A stretch of 64,000 bases of DNA from Streptomyces noursei (GTDB taxonomy: Bacteria; Actinomycetota; Actinomycetes; Streptomycetales; Streptomycetaceae), in assembly GCF_001646665.1 (NCBI RefSeq), contig NZ_LWBU01000101.1, positions 62,001-126,000 of the forward strand, in the 5' to 3' direction. The translations under genes were made by a program, and so were the position numbers. The first letter of the stretch is position 1; every line of letters begins with the position of its first letter. This document shows positions 16,207 to 24,451 of the stretch, in pieces. The notes beneath the pieces are model-generated. The model did not search any database. It had not been told where the DNA came from and was given only the letters and a program-made list of their open reading frames with translations.

Positions 16207-17520
16207 ATGGAGATCCGGCCGCTTGAGGAGCTGCGCGCTGCGGACGACCTGTCTCTGGCGTTCAACCCCTACGGTCTCGGCGGCCGCATGAAGCCCGAAT
16301 ACGCCACGGAATTCCAGCAACGGCAGATCGCCGACTGCGACCTGGCGGAGGGCGTCGCGGCCGGAACACGCGACTCCTTCGAGCGGCTTCGCACCGTCTT
16401 CGCCTACGGCGTGCTGTGCTACGACGTGTACACCATGGTCGGCGACCAGGCGCTCCTCATCTACGAGCAGGCGTTGCGCGACCGCTTCATGGAGTGGTGC
16501 TCCGGCACCATCACCTTCCGTCTCCCCCAGGCCCCGGACGTGTCCTACACCGTCACGTCGTACGACGACGTCAAGAAGCGCGCGGACCGGATGACACGGC
16601 AACGCGCGAAGCTGGTCGTCGACACCCACGCCATCGAGTTCAACGGGATGCTGCACGGGCTCCGCCTGTGGGCGCGTACGGCGGGTCTGCTCCGCGGGCG
16701 GCGCAGCCGCGCGGTCGAAGACGCGCTGGCCAAGCTGCGTAACTACGTTGCCCACCCCTCCGGCCACCATGTCGACACCCCCGTCGATGCGGCCCGAACG
16801 GTGCGGGATCTGGCGGAGCTGATCAACCAGCTGTGGGGGCAGGCCACCCCCGATGGGCGCCTATACCCAGCACCCCTGCACCGGGAGATCATCGTGCTGA
16901 GCTGGAACGGCTCCGGGCAGGCACGGATGGAACCCGCCAGCGCGCTCACCGCCCCCGACCCCATGGAAGATCACGAGAGCGACGAGTACCAGTACGTCGT
17001 GGTACGGGCCATCCCCTTCATCCCGGGCAGTCGCTGGAATGACGCTCACTGGGCGGAGTTCGACACCCGCTACGACACCACACGGTTCCCGACGGATTAC
17101 CTGTGGGGGCCGGGCACCCGCGAGGAGGCCCAGGCATGGCTGGAGCAGGAGCGCCCCAAGGGGGACAGCATCGACTTCACCGACCGGGTGTTCCTCGTCC
17201 AGGACCACGGGCGGCTGCTGCCACCGATGCGGCCGGCGGTAGCGGCCGGGCTGCCCGACGCCGAACGGGTCGGGGCCTGGCATGCCGTGCGGGCCGACTT
17301 TCCCGACGACGCCTTCACGCACGTCCGAGGCTCCAGGGATCGCAACGCCGGTCACGCCCGCCGCCCCGGAGACTGTCCTGCCTGCTCTGCTGAGGTCCTT
17401 GGCTCCGGCACCTACGACGAAGCCCTTCATGCTGCTGCCGCCGCTCTGGGACCGATCCAGGCGGTGCACCTGCCCTCCGTCCGGCTCCCCTCGTCGATCT
17501 TCTGGCCCCACCGACCGTGA
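16207..17520 (+). CDS. HEPN-like protein of a putative two-gene nuclease system
   Basis: 437 residues, start ATG after GAGGAG. The helical first half (LRTVFAYGVLCYDVYTMVGD, LLIYEQALRDRFMEWCSG) ends with LAKLRNYVAHPSGHHVDTPV, where R178-x4-H183 matches the HEPN RNase/toxin motif, and is followed by a long helix (AARTVRDLAELINQLWG). The second half is alpha/beta with many Trp and Tyr (YVVVRAIPFIPGSRWNDAHW, YLWGPGTREEAQAWLEQE) and may sense a trigger. A CPAC pair lies near residue 395. The next gene, 150 bases on, carries a nuclease motif. HEPN proteins often cut RNA in abortive defence; here this is inference from the motif and helical setting. Confidence 0.55.
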   Translation: MEIRPLEELRAADDLSLAFNPYGLGGRMKPEYATEFQQRQIADCDLAEGVAAGTRDSFERLRTVFAYGVLCYDVYTMVGDQALLIYEQALRDRFMEWCSGTITFRLPQAPDVSYTVTSYDDVKKRADRMTRQRAKLVVDTHAIEFNGMLHGLRLWARTAGLLRGRRSRAVEDALAKLRNYVAHPSGHHVDTPVDAARTVRDLAELINQLWGQATPDGRLYPAPLHREIIVLSWNGSGQARMEPASALTAPDPMEDHESDEYQYVVVRAIPFIPGSRWNDAHWAEFDTRYDTTRFPTDYLWGPGTREEAQAWLEQERPKGDSIDFTDRVFLVQDHGRLLPPMRPAVAAGLPDAERVGAWHAVRADFPDDAFTHVRGSRDRNAGHARRPGDCPACSAEVLGSGTYDEALHAAAAALGPIQAVHLPSVRLPSSIFWPHRP

Positions 17521-17671
17521 GCAGCACAACGTGAGGAGACGGGGGCAGGCAAACAACACCAGCCGCCATGGGTCATGGCCGCGACTGCGCCATGACGGCA
17601 GGAGCCATGCAGATCGGCGTGCCCGCCACCCGGCCCCGGGGAGGGCCCAGGCCCGTGCCAGGGTTATCCCC

Positions 17672-19207
17672 ATGGACCCCATGATCCCCGCAGACGTACC
17701 CGACGAGCCGCCGCTCACCTACGCCGACAGCTTCGATATACCGGTCCTGTTCCGTAACGGGCCCGCGGACAAGCCCAAGAGGCAGTGGCGGACGGCCGAG
17801 CACAAGGCGTGGACCGGGTCGGACGGGTTCCCGGCAGCGGATGGCTGGTACGCCCCGACCACCACGTGGCGCGAGATCATCAAGGCCGCCACCGAGGTCG
17901 GCCGCGACGTCACCCCGCACCTGCAGAACCAGCCGCGGTACGCGCACGGGGAACTCGTCGCGCGGGTCGCCCCGCTGTACGCCTACCTCGGCGCGCACCC
18001 CGTCGAGCCCCGGCACCCCGTAGCGGGCGCCAAGGGCCGGCGCCTGACCCTGAACCCGGTCTACGCGCACGGAACCGAGCGCACGGCGAAGAACGCCGCT
18101 GCCTACCGGCTGGGCATGACGATGACCGAGTGGGCCTGCCGCTCGCTGCTCGGCCTCGGTCAGACCGAACACCTCGAACTCGGCGGCCCCATCCCCGCCC
18201 TGAGCGAAACCTTCAAGGACCCGAAGAAGAAACTGCCCGACCTGTGGGGACGGCACGAGACGGAGGAGATGTACTGGCTTATCGAGGCCAAGGGCGGCAA
18301 TGTCGGTGTCGACGTACTCCGCAAGGGGTGGGCACAACTGGCGGCTGGCAGCAAGATTCTCGGCTCGTACGCGCACCGCACCGTGCTGGTCGGCGCCTCT
18401 GTGCGGCCCGGAGACGACCTCTTCCTCACCATCGACCACGACCTGCACCCCGGCCAGCCGCCGCTCATCCCAGGCGGATCCGACACCGACGACCAGGCAG
18501 CGGCGGGTCCGGGGAACCTCGAAGACCGCCTCGGCGACAGCGACGACGCGCTCATCGGCGCGGCCCGCGCCCAGATGCTCGCCTACCTGGCGCTGCGCTC
18601 CGCTCCCGCCTCTCAGCTGCGCACGGTGCCTGTGCCGGCTGACCGCGCTTCCCGTCGCCGACGCTCCGGTCTGACCACCCCCCTGGAAGACGACACCCTC
18701 ACGCTCGCCATGCGAACCGACGCCCGCGGAGCGGCGCTCCACGGTGAGCAGCACAACCTGCGTGCCGGGATCCGCTCCATGGGGCTCGACGACTTCCTCA
18801 CCTGCCGCATCCCCGGAACCGAGGTCCACCTCGGCATGTCCCGGAAGCTGTTCGCAGCCTGCGAGCGCCTCCACGAGGAAGATCTCGCCATCGCCCGGCG
18901 CACCCCGGGGCTGCGCGCCGAGGACCAGCTGGCCGACGACTCGGGGCTGAGCGAGGATGCTCAGGAAGAACAGCGACTCACCCGGCGGCGGATCTTCCGC
19001 GAGCAGCAGGAGGAAGCCCGTCCCCGGCTGCGCCCCCTGCTCCGTGAAGCCTACGAGCGGGGTGCGACGAGCGACTGGAGTGACCTGCTGCGCCGTCCCG
19101 AGGAACCGAAGCTTGATCTGGAGGGTGACGAGGGTCTTCTCGAAGCGGCGACGCCGGAGACGTACCTGGCCGTCAGCCGCTACGACGTGCCCCCGATCCG
19201 CGCCTAG
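17672..19207 (+). CDS. PD-(D/E)xK nuclease-like protein, partner of the HEPN-like gene
   Basis: 511 residues. A nuclease core is visible at LPDLWGRHE and YWLIEAKGGN: D190, E205 and K207 have the spacing of a PD-(D/E)xK active site, with a hydrophobic strand (MYWLIEAK) before the catalytic pair. It continues GVDVLRKGWAQLAAGSKILG and HRTVLVGASV, as in restriction-like folds. The N-terminal 180 residues and the charged helical C-terminus (ARRTPGLRAEDQLADDSGLS, RRRIFREQQEEARPRLRPLL) were not recognised. The likely start is ATG 17672. The product would be a DNA- or RNA-cutting effector, possibly a defence system with the upstream gene. Confidence 0.6.
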   Translation: MDPMIPADVPDEPPLTYADSFDIPVLFRNGPADKPKRQWRTAEHKAWTGSDGFPAADGWYAPTTTWREIIKAATEVGRDVTPHLQNQPRYAHGELVARVAPLYAYLGAHPVEPRHPVAGAKGRRLTLNPVYAHGTERTAKNAAAYRLGMTMTEWACRSLLGLGQTEHLELGGPIPALSETFKDPKKKLPDLWGRHETEEMYWLIEAKGGNVGVDVLRKGWAQLAAGSKILGSYAHRTVLVGASVRPGDDLFLTIDHDLHPGQPPLIPGGSDTDDQAAAGPGNLEDRLGDSDDALIGAARAQMLAYLALRSAPASQLRTVPVPADRASRRRRSGLTTPLEDDTLTLAMRTDARGAALHGEQHNLRAGIRSMGLDDFLTCRIPGTEVHLGMSRKLFAACERLHEEDLAIARRTPGLRAEDQLADDSGLSEDAQEEQRLTRRRIFREQQEEARPRLRPLLREAYERGATSDWSDLLRRPEEPKLDLEGDEGLLEAATPETYLAVSRYDVPPIRA

Positions 19208-19646
19208 CCCGTGGAGATGTGACTGAGCAGGCCAGTTGGCCACTTTGAGCACCACAGGTGGCCACGCGTTCCGAAGGTTTGCTGCCGCACTCGCCGTGTC
19301 CCACACGTGTCGTTCCCCATTGGCGGGAGGCTTTGGGTCGGGGCTGGGCTGCGGGAACCGCGACCGATCGTATTGCTTTACACACACATCGCGTGACGGA
19401 GATCACCGACACAGGGTAGGCGGACTCTCGTGGGCCTCGGGTCTGACTTGACGTGCACGAGCCGGAGTTGGGCCCTTTAAAGGCCGAGTTGCGGTCGTTG
19501 ATTCGTTGAGTCCACGAATCAGGTCCGGGCGGTACGGGCTGTCGACGTGGGGCGGCCTGGGGCGTTCTGCGGGCAGGCGTACGGGTGGGTGGGATGCCGA
19601 CGGCCGACATCCCGAGCATGGGATGCCGGCCGCTGTTCCGTGTGGG
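19208..19646. other. non-coding region between convergent genes
   Basis: No gene is seen. It contains two inverted repeats: TGGCCAC/GTGGCCA (19237-19264, 14-base loop), just past the nuclease stop and a likely weak terminator, and TGATTCGT/ACGAATCA (19499-19521, 7-base loop). The remainder is unremarkable. Confidence 0.55.
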
Positions 19647-20669
19647 TCAGGCGCTGGGGTCGTGGGCGCCGACGAGTTCGTCGAGGACGTCTTCCATGGT
19701 GACGAAGCCGATGACGGTGCCCTTGGTGCCGGTGACGGCGGCGAGGTGGGTGTCGGCTGCTCGCATGGCGGTCATGGTGTCGTCGAGGGGTGTGTCGAGG
19801 GCGACCTTGGTGATCGGATGCAGGGACGTGCGGGGGAAGGGTGCGGTGCGGTCGTGGGCACCGAGGGCGTCCTTGATGTGCAGGTAGCCCAGGATCTCCT
19901 CGCCTGGTCCGGTGACCGGCAGGCGGGAGAACCCGTGTGCGGCCGCCGCCCGTTCCAGGCCCTGCGGTGTGATGTCGTGGCCGACGGTGACGATCCGCTC
20001 CAGTGGCACCATCACTTCGCCGACAGGGCGCGTGCCGAGCTCCAGGGCGTCCTGGAGGCGCTCTCCGTCCTCGGGCGCGAGGAGGCCGGCGGCGGACGAG
20101 TCCTTGACGAGGCGGGCGAGTTCGTCGTCGGTGAAGACCGCAGCGACTTCGTCCTTGGGCTCAACCTTCAGCAGCCGCAGCAGCATGTTGGCGAAGGCGT
20201 TGATGCCGAAGACGAACGGCCGCAGGCCGCGCGTGAGGGCCACCAGCGGCGGGCCCAGCAGCAGGGCGGTGGGCGCGGGTGCGGCGAGCGCGATGTTCTT
20301 GGGCACCATCTCGCCGATGAGCATGTGCAGGTAGGTGGCCAGGGTGAGCGCGATGACGAACGCGATCGGGTGGATCAGCGCGTCGGGGACGCCGATGGCG
20401 TGGAACGGGGGTTCCAGCAGGTGCGCGATGGCCGGTTCGGCGACCGCGCCCAGGACCAGTGAGGAGACGGTGATGCCGAGCTGGGCGGTGGCCATCATGG
20501 CCGAGAGGTGCTCCACGCCCCACAGGGTGGTCTTGGCCCGCCGGTTGCCCTTGAGGGCGGCCGGTTCGATCTGGCTGCGTCGTACGGAGATGAGGGCGAA
20601 CTCGGCACCGACGAAGAAGGCGTTGGTGATCAGCGTGAAGGCGCCGATCAGCAGCTGGATCGCGGTCAT
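19647..20669 (-). CDS. CNNM/DUF21 membrane protein with CBS pair
   Basis: The first 185 residues hold the DUF21/CNNM transmembrane domain (LLIGAFTLITNAFFVGAEFA, LGITVSSLVLGAVAEPAIAH, HMLIGEMVPKNIALAAPAPT). The second half is a CBS pair (VMVPLERIVTVGHDITPQG, GFSRLPVTGPGEEILGYLHI, HLAAVTGTKGTVIGFVTMED). These proteins are linked to Mg2+ or Co2+ transport; many are labelled hemolysin without toxin activity. It overlaps its larger paralog by 4 bases and lacks that protein's C-terminal CorC/HlyC domain (340 versus 444 residues). The two may form a mixed transporter. Confidence 0.9.
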   Translation of the reverse strand: MTAIQLLIGAFTLITNAFFVGAEFALISVRRSQIEPAALKGNRRAKTTLWGVEHLSAMMATAQLGITVSSLVLGAVAEPAIAHLLEPPFHAIGVPDALIHPIAFVIALTLATYLHMLIGEMVPKNIALAAPAPTALLLGPPLVALTRGLRPFVFGINAFANMLLRLLKVEPKDEVAAVFTDDELARLVKDSSAAGLLAPEDGERLQDALELGTRPVGEVMVPLERIVTVGHDITPQGLERAAAAHGFSRLPVTGPGEEILGYLHIKDALGAHDRTAPFPRTSLHPITKVALDTPLDDTMTAMRAADTHLAAVTGTKGTVIGFVTMEDVLDELVGAHDPSA

Positions 20670-22000
20670 CGGCCGGTCTCCTCGTCGGTGGCGCCGGTAT
20701 CGGCCGGTGCGGTGAGCGTGATCCGGTCGGCGCGGCGGTGTTCTATGTCGAGCACCGTGAGTTCCCAGCCGTCGACGGTGACCGTGTCGCCCTGGACGGG
20801 GATGCGCTCCAGGCGGGTGGCGATCAGGCCGGCGAGCGTCTCGTACGGTCCCTCGGGCACGGCGAAGCCGATCTCGGCCAGCTCATCCACGCGGACGCTG
20901 CCGTCGGCTTCCCACACCCGGCGGCCGTCCTGCGCGGGGGCTTCGAGGAGGTCGGGGACCTCCAGTGGGTCGTGCTCGTCGCGGACCTCGCCGATGACCT
21001 CTTCCACGATGTCCTCGACCGTGGCGACGCCTGCGGTGCCGCCGTACTCGTCGATGATCACGGCCATGGTGCGGGCCTTGCGCAGCCGGCCGAGGAGGGT
21101 GTCCACGGGCAGGGAGTGCGGCACGAGCAGCGGCTCGGTCATCAGCTCGGTGACCTCGGTCTTGACCCGCTGGTCCTCCTCCAGGGCGAGGACGTCGCGG
21201 ATGTGGACGGTGCCGATGACCTGGTCGAGCGTGTCGCGGTAGACGGGGAAGCGGGACAGGCCCGTGGCCAGCGTCAGGTTCGCCGCATCCGCAGCGGTGG
21301 CGTGGGCTTCCAGGGCCTGCACGTCCACACGTGGGGTCATCACGTTCTCCGCGGTCAGCTCGGCCAGATGCAGGGTCTTGACGAACAGCTCGGCGGAGTC
21401 CGCCTCGATCGCGCCCGCGCGGGCGGAATGCCGGGCGAGCGCGACCAGCTCCTCCGGGGTGCGGGCGGAGGCCAGTTCCTCGGCCGGTTCCAGGCCGAAG
21501 CGGCGCACCAGGCGGTTGGCGGTGTTGTTCAGGTGCCGGATCAGCGGGCCGAACGCGGCCGTGAAGGCGCGCTGCGGGCCGGCGACGACCTTGGCGACGG
21601 CCAGCGGCCGGGAAATCGCCCAGTTCTTCGGCACCAGCTCACCGACCACCATCAGCACGACGGTCGAGATCGCCACACCGAGCAGGGTCGCTGTGGTCGA
21701 CACCGCTCCGGCGGGCAGGCCGACCGAGGTCAGGGGCCCGCGCAGCAGTGCGGAGACAGACGGCTCGGCGAGCATGCCGATGACCAGCGAGGTCACCGTG
21801 ATGCCCAGCTGGGCACCGGAGAGCTGGAAGGTCAGGCGCTTGGCGGCCTTCAGGGCGCCTTCGGCGCCCCGCTCACCGGCCTGGGCGGCGCGTTCGAGAT
21901 CACTGCGCTCGACTGTGGTGAGAGAGAACTCGGCGGCGACGAACACCGCACACGCCAGCGTCAGCGCGAGAGCGAGCAGGAGCAGCAGCAGCTCGGTCAC
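20666..22000 (-). CDS. CNNM/CBS/CorC-HlyC-domain membrane protein
   Basis: GTG start after GGGGGTGG. Layout: transmembrane DUF21 domain (residues 1-195, with LTLACAVFVAAEFSLTTVER and the P-K-N-W motif in VPKNWAISRP), CBS pair (200-330, VMTPRVDVQALEAHATAADA, GLSRFPVYRDTLDQVIGTVH) and C-terminal CorC/HlyC domain (345-435, VRVDELAEIGFAVPEGPYET, VDGWELTVLDIEHRRADRIT). Predicted divalent-cation transporter or efflux regulator in the membrane. It is the first gene of a two-gene minus-strand unit, and one BlaI-type operator lies 276 bases upstream of its start. Confidence 0.9.
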   Translation of the reverse strand: MTELLLLLLALALTLACAVFVAAEFSLTTVERSDLERAAQAGERGAEGALKAAKRLTFQLSGAQLGITVTSLVIGMLAEPSVSALLRGPLTSVGLPAGAVSTTATLLGVAISTVVLMVVGELVPKNWAISRPLAVAKVVAGPQRAFTAAFGPLIRHLNNTANRLVRRFGLEPAEELASARTPEELVALARHSARAGAIEADSAELFVKTLHLAELTAENVMTPRVDVQALEAHATAADAANLTLATGLSRFPVYRDTLDQVIGTVHIRDVLALEEDQRVKTEVTELMTEPLLVPHSLPVDTLLGRLRKARTMAVIIDEYGGTAGVATVEDIVEEVIGEVRDEHDPLEVPDLLEAPAQDGRRVWEADGSVRVDELAEIGFAVPEGPYETLAGLIATRLERIPVQGDTVTVDGWELTVLDIEHRRADRITLTAPADTGATDEETGR

Positions 22001-22275
22001 CGTGCCACCCCCGCTCCCGGCTTAACGATCTGCGGGCAAGGCGTGGCACGGCTCGTACTGGGAGGTTCACCCATTGCGGGTCTGCTGCTCCTTCTTCACT
22101 CGGCGGACCGGGGCGCGGCCCTGTGGCTTGGCGGTCAGTATCGGCGACACAACTGTAAAGGAGTAGTAAAGACCCTGGCCAGAGGGTCTCACTCAGCGAG
22201 AAGGGTGAGCCGGTGCGGAATTTCCCGGCCAACCTGCGCCTGCGTACTCCACGTCTGTCGTGCTGCTCCTATGCT

Positions 22276-22291
22276 TCTACATGCTTGTAGA
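22276..22291. promoter_or_regulatory. BlaI-type operator candidate 1 (CTAC-N6-GTAG)
   Basis: TCTACA-TGCT-TGTAGA is a perfect palindrome between the divergent CNNM gene and the helix-hairpin-helix gene. The same pattern recurs at 23759 and 27021, and a BlaI-family repressor is encoded at 26367. BlaI/MecI sites in other bacteria have a TACA/TGTA core, which this shares. Confidence 0.6.
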
Positions 22292-22378
22292 TTACGCCAG
22301 GGCGGGGCGGTGCATTCCGTGCTGCCCGGTGACGTGCGCGCACCCTTTCGGGGTGCGTCGAGCAGGAGGGGAAACAGC

Positions 22379-22597
22379 ATGGCTTCGATCGACCTGGACA
22401 AGGTGCTGGACAAGGCGTGGGCGGACAAGGGCCTGCCCGAGGTGCTGGCCGCGCCCGTGTCCGCGCTCAAGGGCGTCTCGGACCGGCAGGGGGAGCTGCT
22501 CAGGGAGGCATTCGGCGTCAAGACCGTCGCCGACCTCGCCGAGCTGAAGTACGTCGGCTGGGCCAAGGCCCTCGCGGCTCTGGACGCGGCGAAGTAA
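22379..22597 (+). CDS. small helix-hairpin-helix-like protein (72 aa)
   Basis: Strong AGGAGGGG site and ATG. The sequence (VLDKAWADKGLPEVLAAPVS, ALKGVSDRQGELLREAFGVK, TVADLAELKYVGWAKALAAL) matches a helix-hairpin-helix plan in which residues 28-60 wrap DNA or another helix. It lies 88 bases after BlaI-type operator 1 and 104 bases before the Spo0M gene. Likely a small DNA- or partner-binding member of the stress unit. Confidence 0.7.
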   Translation: MASIDLDKVLDKAWADKGLPEVLAAPVSALKGVSDRQGELLREAFGVKTVADLAELKYVGWAKALAALDAAK

Positions 22598-22701
22598 CAC
22601 CCGCGCCCGCGCGGTGCCGCAGGCCCAGAAACCTTGCCTGCGGCGCCGCTGCGAGCATCCCAACGAAACACAGCGCGAGATACGTGAAGGAGAACGCCAC
22701 G

Positions 22702-23730
22702 ATGGTGTTCAAGCGCCTGCTCGGCTCGATGGGTGTCGGCGGCCCCGCCGTGGACACCGTTCTCGACCCGGTCACCGCGGTGCCCGGCGGCACTCTGACC
22801 GGCGAGGTCCGCCTCACCGGCGGCCGGGCCGACTTCGACATCGAGCACATCAGCCTCGAACTCGTCGCCCGCGTCGAGGCCGAGCACGACGACGGCGAGC
22901 ACGAGGGCACGGTCATCTTCGAGCGGTTCAACGTCGGCGGTGGCTTCCGCCTTGCCGAAGGTGAGCAGCGCGCCGTGCCGTTCGCGATCACGCTCCCGTG
23001 GGAGACCCCGATCACTCAGCTACACGGCCAGCCGCTGGGCATCGTCCTGGGTGTGCGGACCGAGCTCGGGGTGGCCGGAGCCAAGGACAAGGGCGACCTC
23101 GACCCCCTCGCGGTGAGCCCGCTGCCCGTCCAGGAGGCGATCCTGGAAGCCTTCGGCCAGCTCGGCTTCGGCTTCAAGTCCGCTGACCTCGAATACGGGC
23201 GCATCGGCGGCACCGGCCAGCAACTGCCCTTCTATCAGGAGCTCGAGCTCACCCCGGCCCCGCAGTACGCGCACCTGGTGAACGAGATCGAGGTGACCTT
23301 CCTCGCCAACCCGGGCGGGATGGAGGTCGTTCTGGAGGCGGATAAGCGCGGCGGGCTCTTCTCCGGCGGTCACGACGCGCTCGCCCGCCACGTCGTCAGC
23401 CACGAGGGGGCGGCGCACCGCGACTGGAACGCCGTCGTCGGCTCCTGGATCAGCCTGCTCATCGACGCCCACACCGCCCGCACCGCCCACCACCCGTACG
23501 GGCACGACGACGTGCACGCCAGCCACGCCCACAAGGACGAGCACGGCCACCACGGGCATGACAGCCACCACGGCGGCCACCGGTCCGGCCCCGGCATGGG
23601 CACCGTCGCTGCCGCCGGCGCCGCCGGCCTGGCCGTCGGGGTCGTCGGCGGCATGGTCGCAGCCGAAGCCGTAGACGAGATCGGCGACTTCTTCGAAGGC
23701 GACGACGAGGGCGGGGACGAGGAGGCGTAA
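22702..23730 (+). CDS. Spo0M family (sporulation-control) protein with His-rich linker
   Basis: Residues 1-250 form the arrestin-like Spo0M domain (DTVLDPVTAVPGGTLTGEVR, LEYGRIGGTGQQLPFYQELE, VNEIEVTFLANPGGMEVVLE, VVGSWISLLIDAHTARTAHH). Spo0M affects sporulation and cell-stage control in Bacillus and is common in Streptomyces. An unusual insert follows (residues 256-295) with more than 15 His, mixed with Asp, then a Gly/Ala/Val hydrophobic stretch (GTVAAAGAAGLAVGVVGGMV) and an acidic tail. The His run may bind metal, and the hydrophobic stretch may insert in or sit at the membrane. ATG follows AAGGAG. It is probably transcribed with its neighbours. Confidence 0.88.
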   Translation: MVFKRLLGSMGVGGPAVDTVLDPVTAVPGGTLTGEVRLTGGRADFDIEHISLELVARVEAEHDDGEHEGTVIFERFNVGGGFRLAEGEQRAVPFAITLPWETPITQLHGQPLGIVLGVRTELGVAGAKDKGDLDPLAVSPLPVQEAILEAFGQLGFGFKSADLEYGRIGGTGQQLPFYQELELTPAPQYAHLVNEIEVTFLANPGGMEVVLEADKRGGLFSGGHDALARHVVSHEGAAHRDWNAVVGSWISLLIDAHTARTAHHPYGHDDVHASHAHKDEHGHHGHDSHHGGHRSGPGMGTVAAAGAAGLAVGVVGGMVAAEAVDEIGDFFEGDDEGGDEEA

Positions 23731-23758
23731 GCCACGCCACCTTCGCCCACCTACCAAC

Positions 23759-23776
23759 TTCTACGTTGGTGTAGAA
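23759..23776. promoter_or_regulatory. BlaI-type operator candidate 2
   Basis: TTCTAC-GTTGGT-GTAGAA, a perfect palindrome with the same CTAC-N6-GTAG core as sites 1 and 3. It is 29 bases after the Spo0M stop and 64 bases before the TerB start, so TerB probably has its own BlaI-controlled promoter. Confidence 0.6.
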
Positions 23777-23840
23777 CTGAATGGTCCGGGCCGGCCCGTC
23801 GTCCCGGCCCGGACACCCCTACGAACCAATGGAGTTCTCC

Positions 23841-24296
23841 ATGGCCCTGTGGGACCGCCTCAAGGAATCCGCCCAGCAGATGCAGACGCAGCTGGAAGCG
23901 AAGAAGAACGACCTCAAGTCCGGCGCCTTCCGCGACGCGTCCATGGCGATGTGCGCCCTCGTCGCCGCGGCCGACGGCACCATCGACCCCTCCGAACGCC
24001 AGCGAGTCGCCCAGCTGATCGCTACAAACGACGTGCTGCGCAACTTCGACGCCGCTGACCTGCAGCGGCGCTTCGACGAGAACCTCAGCAAGCTGACCAG
24101 TGACTTCGACTTCGGCAAGGTCAGCGTCTTGCAGGAGGTCACCAAGGCGAAGAAGAAGCCCGCCGAGGCCCGCGCCGTTATTCAGATCGGCATCGTCATC
24201 GGCGGTGCCGACGGCGACTTCGACAAGACCGAGCAGGCCGTCGTCCGCGAAGCCTGCTACACCCTCGACCTTCCCCCGCACGAGTTCGACCTCTAA
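23841..24296 (+). CDS. TerB-family (tellurite-resistance-like) protein
   Basis: The 151-residue product is a complete TerB domain. Two acidic metal-binding repeats are visible: ALVAAADGTIDPSERQRVAQ and VIGGADGDFDKTEQAVVREA. TerB works with TerC/TerD-type proteins in tellurite and envelope stress response; none of those is present here. It follows operator 2 and ends at a terminator. Location is probably cytoplasmic, with membrane contact through partners. Confidence 0.9.
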   Translation: MALWDRLKESAQQMQTQLEAKKNDLKSGAFRDASMAMCALVAAADGTIDPSERQRVAQLIATNDVLRNFDAADLQRRFDENLSKLTSDFDFGKVSVLQEVTKAKKKPAEARAVIQIGIVIGGADGDFDKTEQAVVREACYTLDLPPHEFDL

Positions 24297-24303
24297 CCGC
24301 CAG

Positions 24304-24335
24304 CGCCCGCCCACCCGAGGGTGGGGCCGGCGGGC
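24304..24335. terminator. terminator between TerB and universal stress protein genes
   Basis: CCCACCC-GA-GGGTGGG (24310-24325), extended by GCCCG/CGGGC outside. It lies between the ends of convergent genes and could serve both. Confidence 0.65.
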
Positions 24336-24451
24336 TCCGCGCAGATCGGACCGAGTGCTGGGGCAGCCGCAGCCTTCTGCCTTCGCGGCATCCAGGTGCC
24401 CTGTGCCGGGCAATGGGCGCTGAGCGCCTGCGCGCGGATGTAGGTGATGTG

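Noticed and set aside
17573..19387. Minus-strand 604-codon frame opposite the nuclease-like gene
   Set aside because: Composition typical of an antisense reading; the + strand carries the conserved nuclease motif.
20738..22597. Long + strand frame opposite the CNNM genes
   Set aside because: Shadow of two clear CNNM/CBS proteins; Gln/Gly/Arg-rich with no fold pattern. Only its end coincides with the real small gene at 22379.
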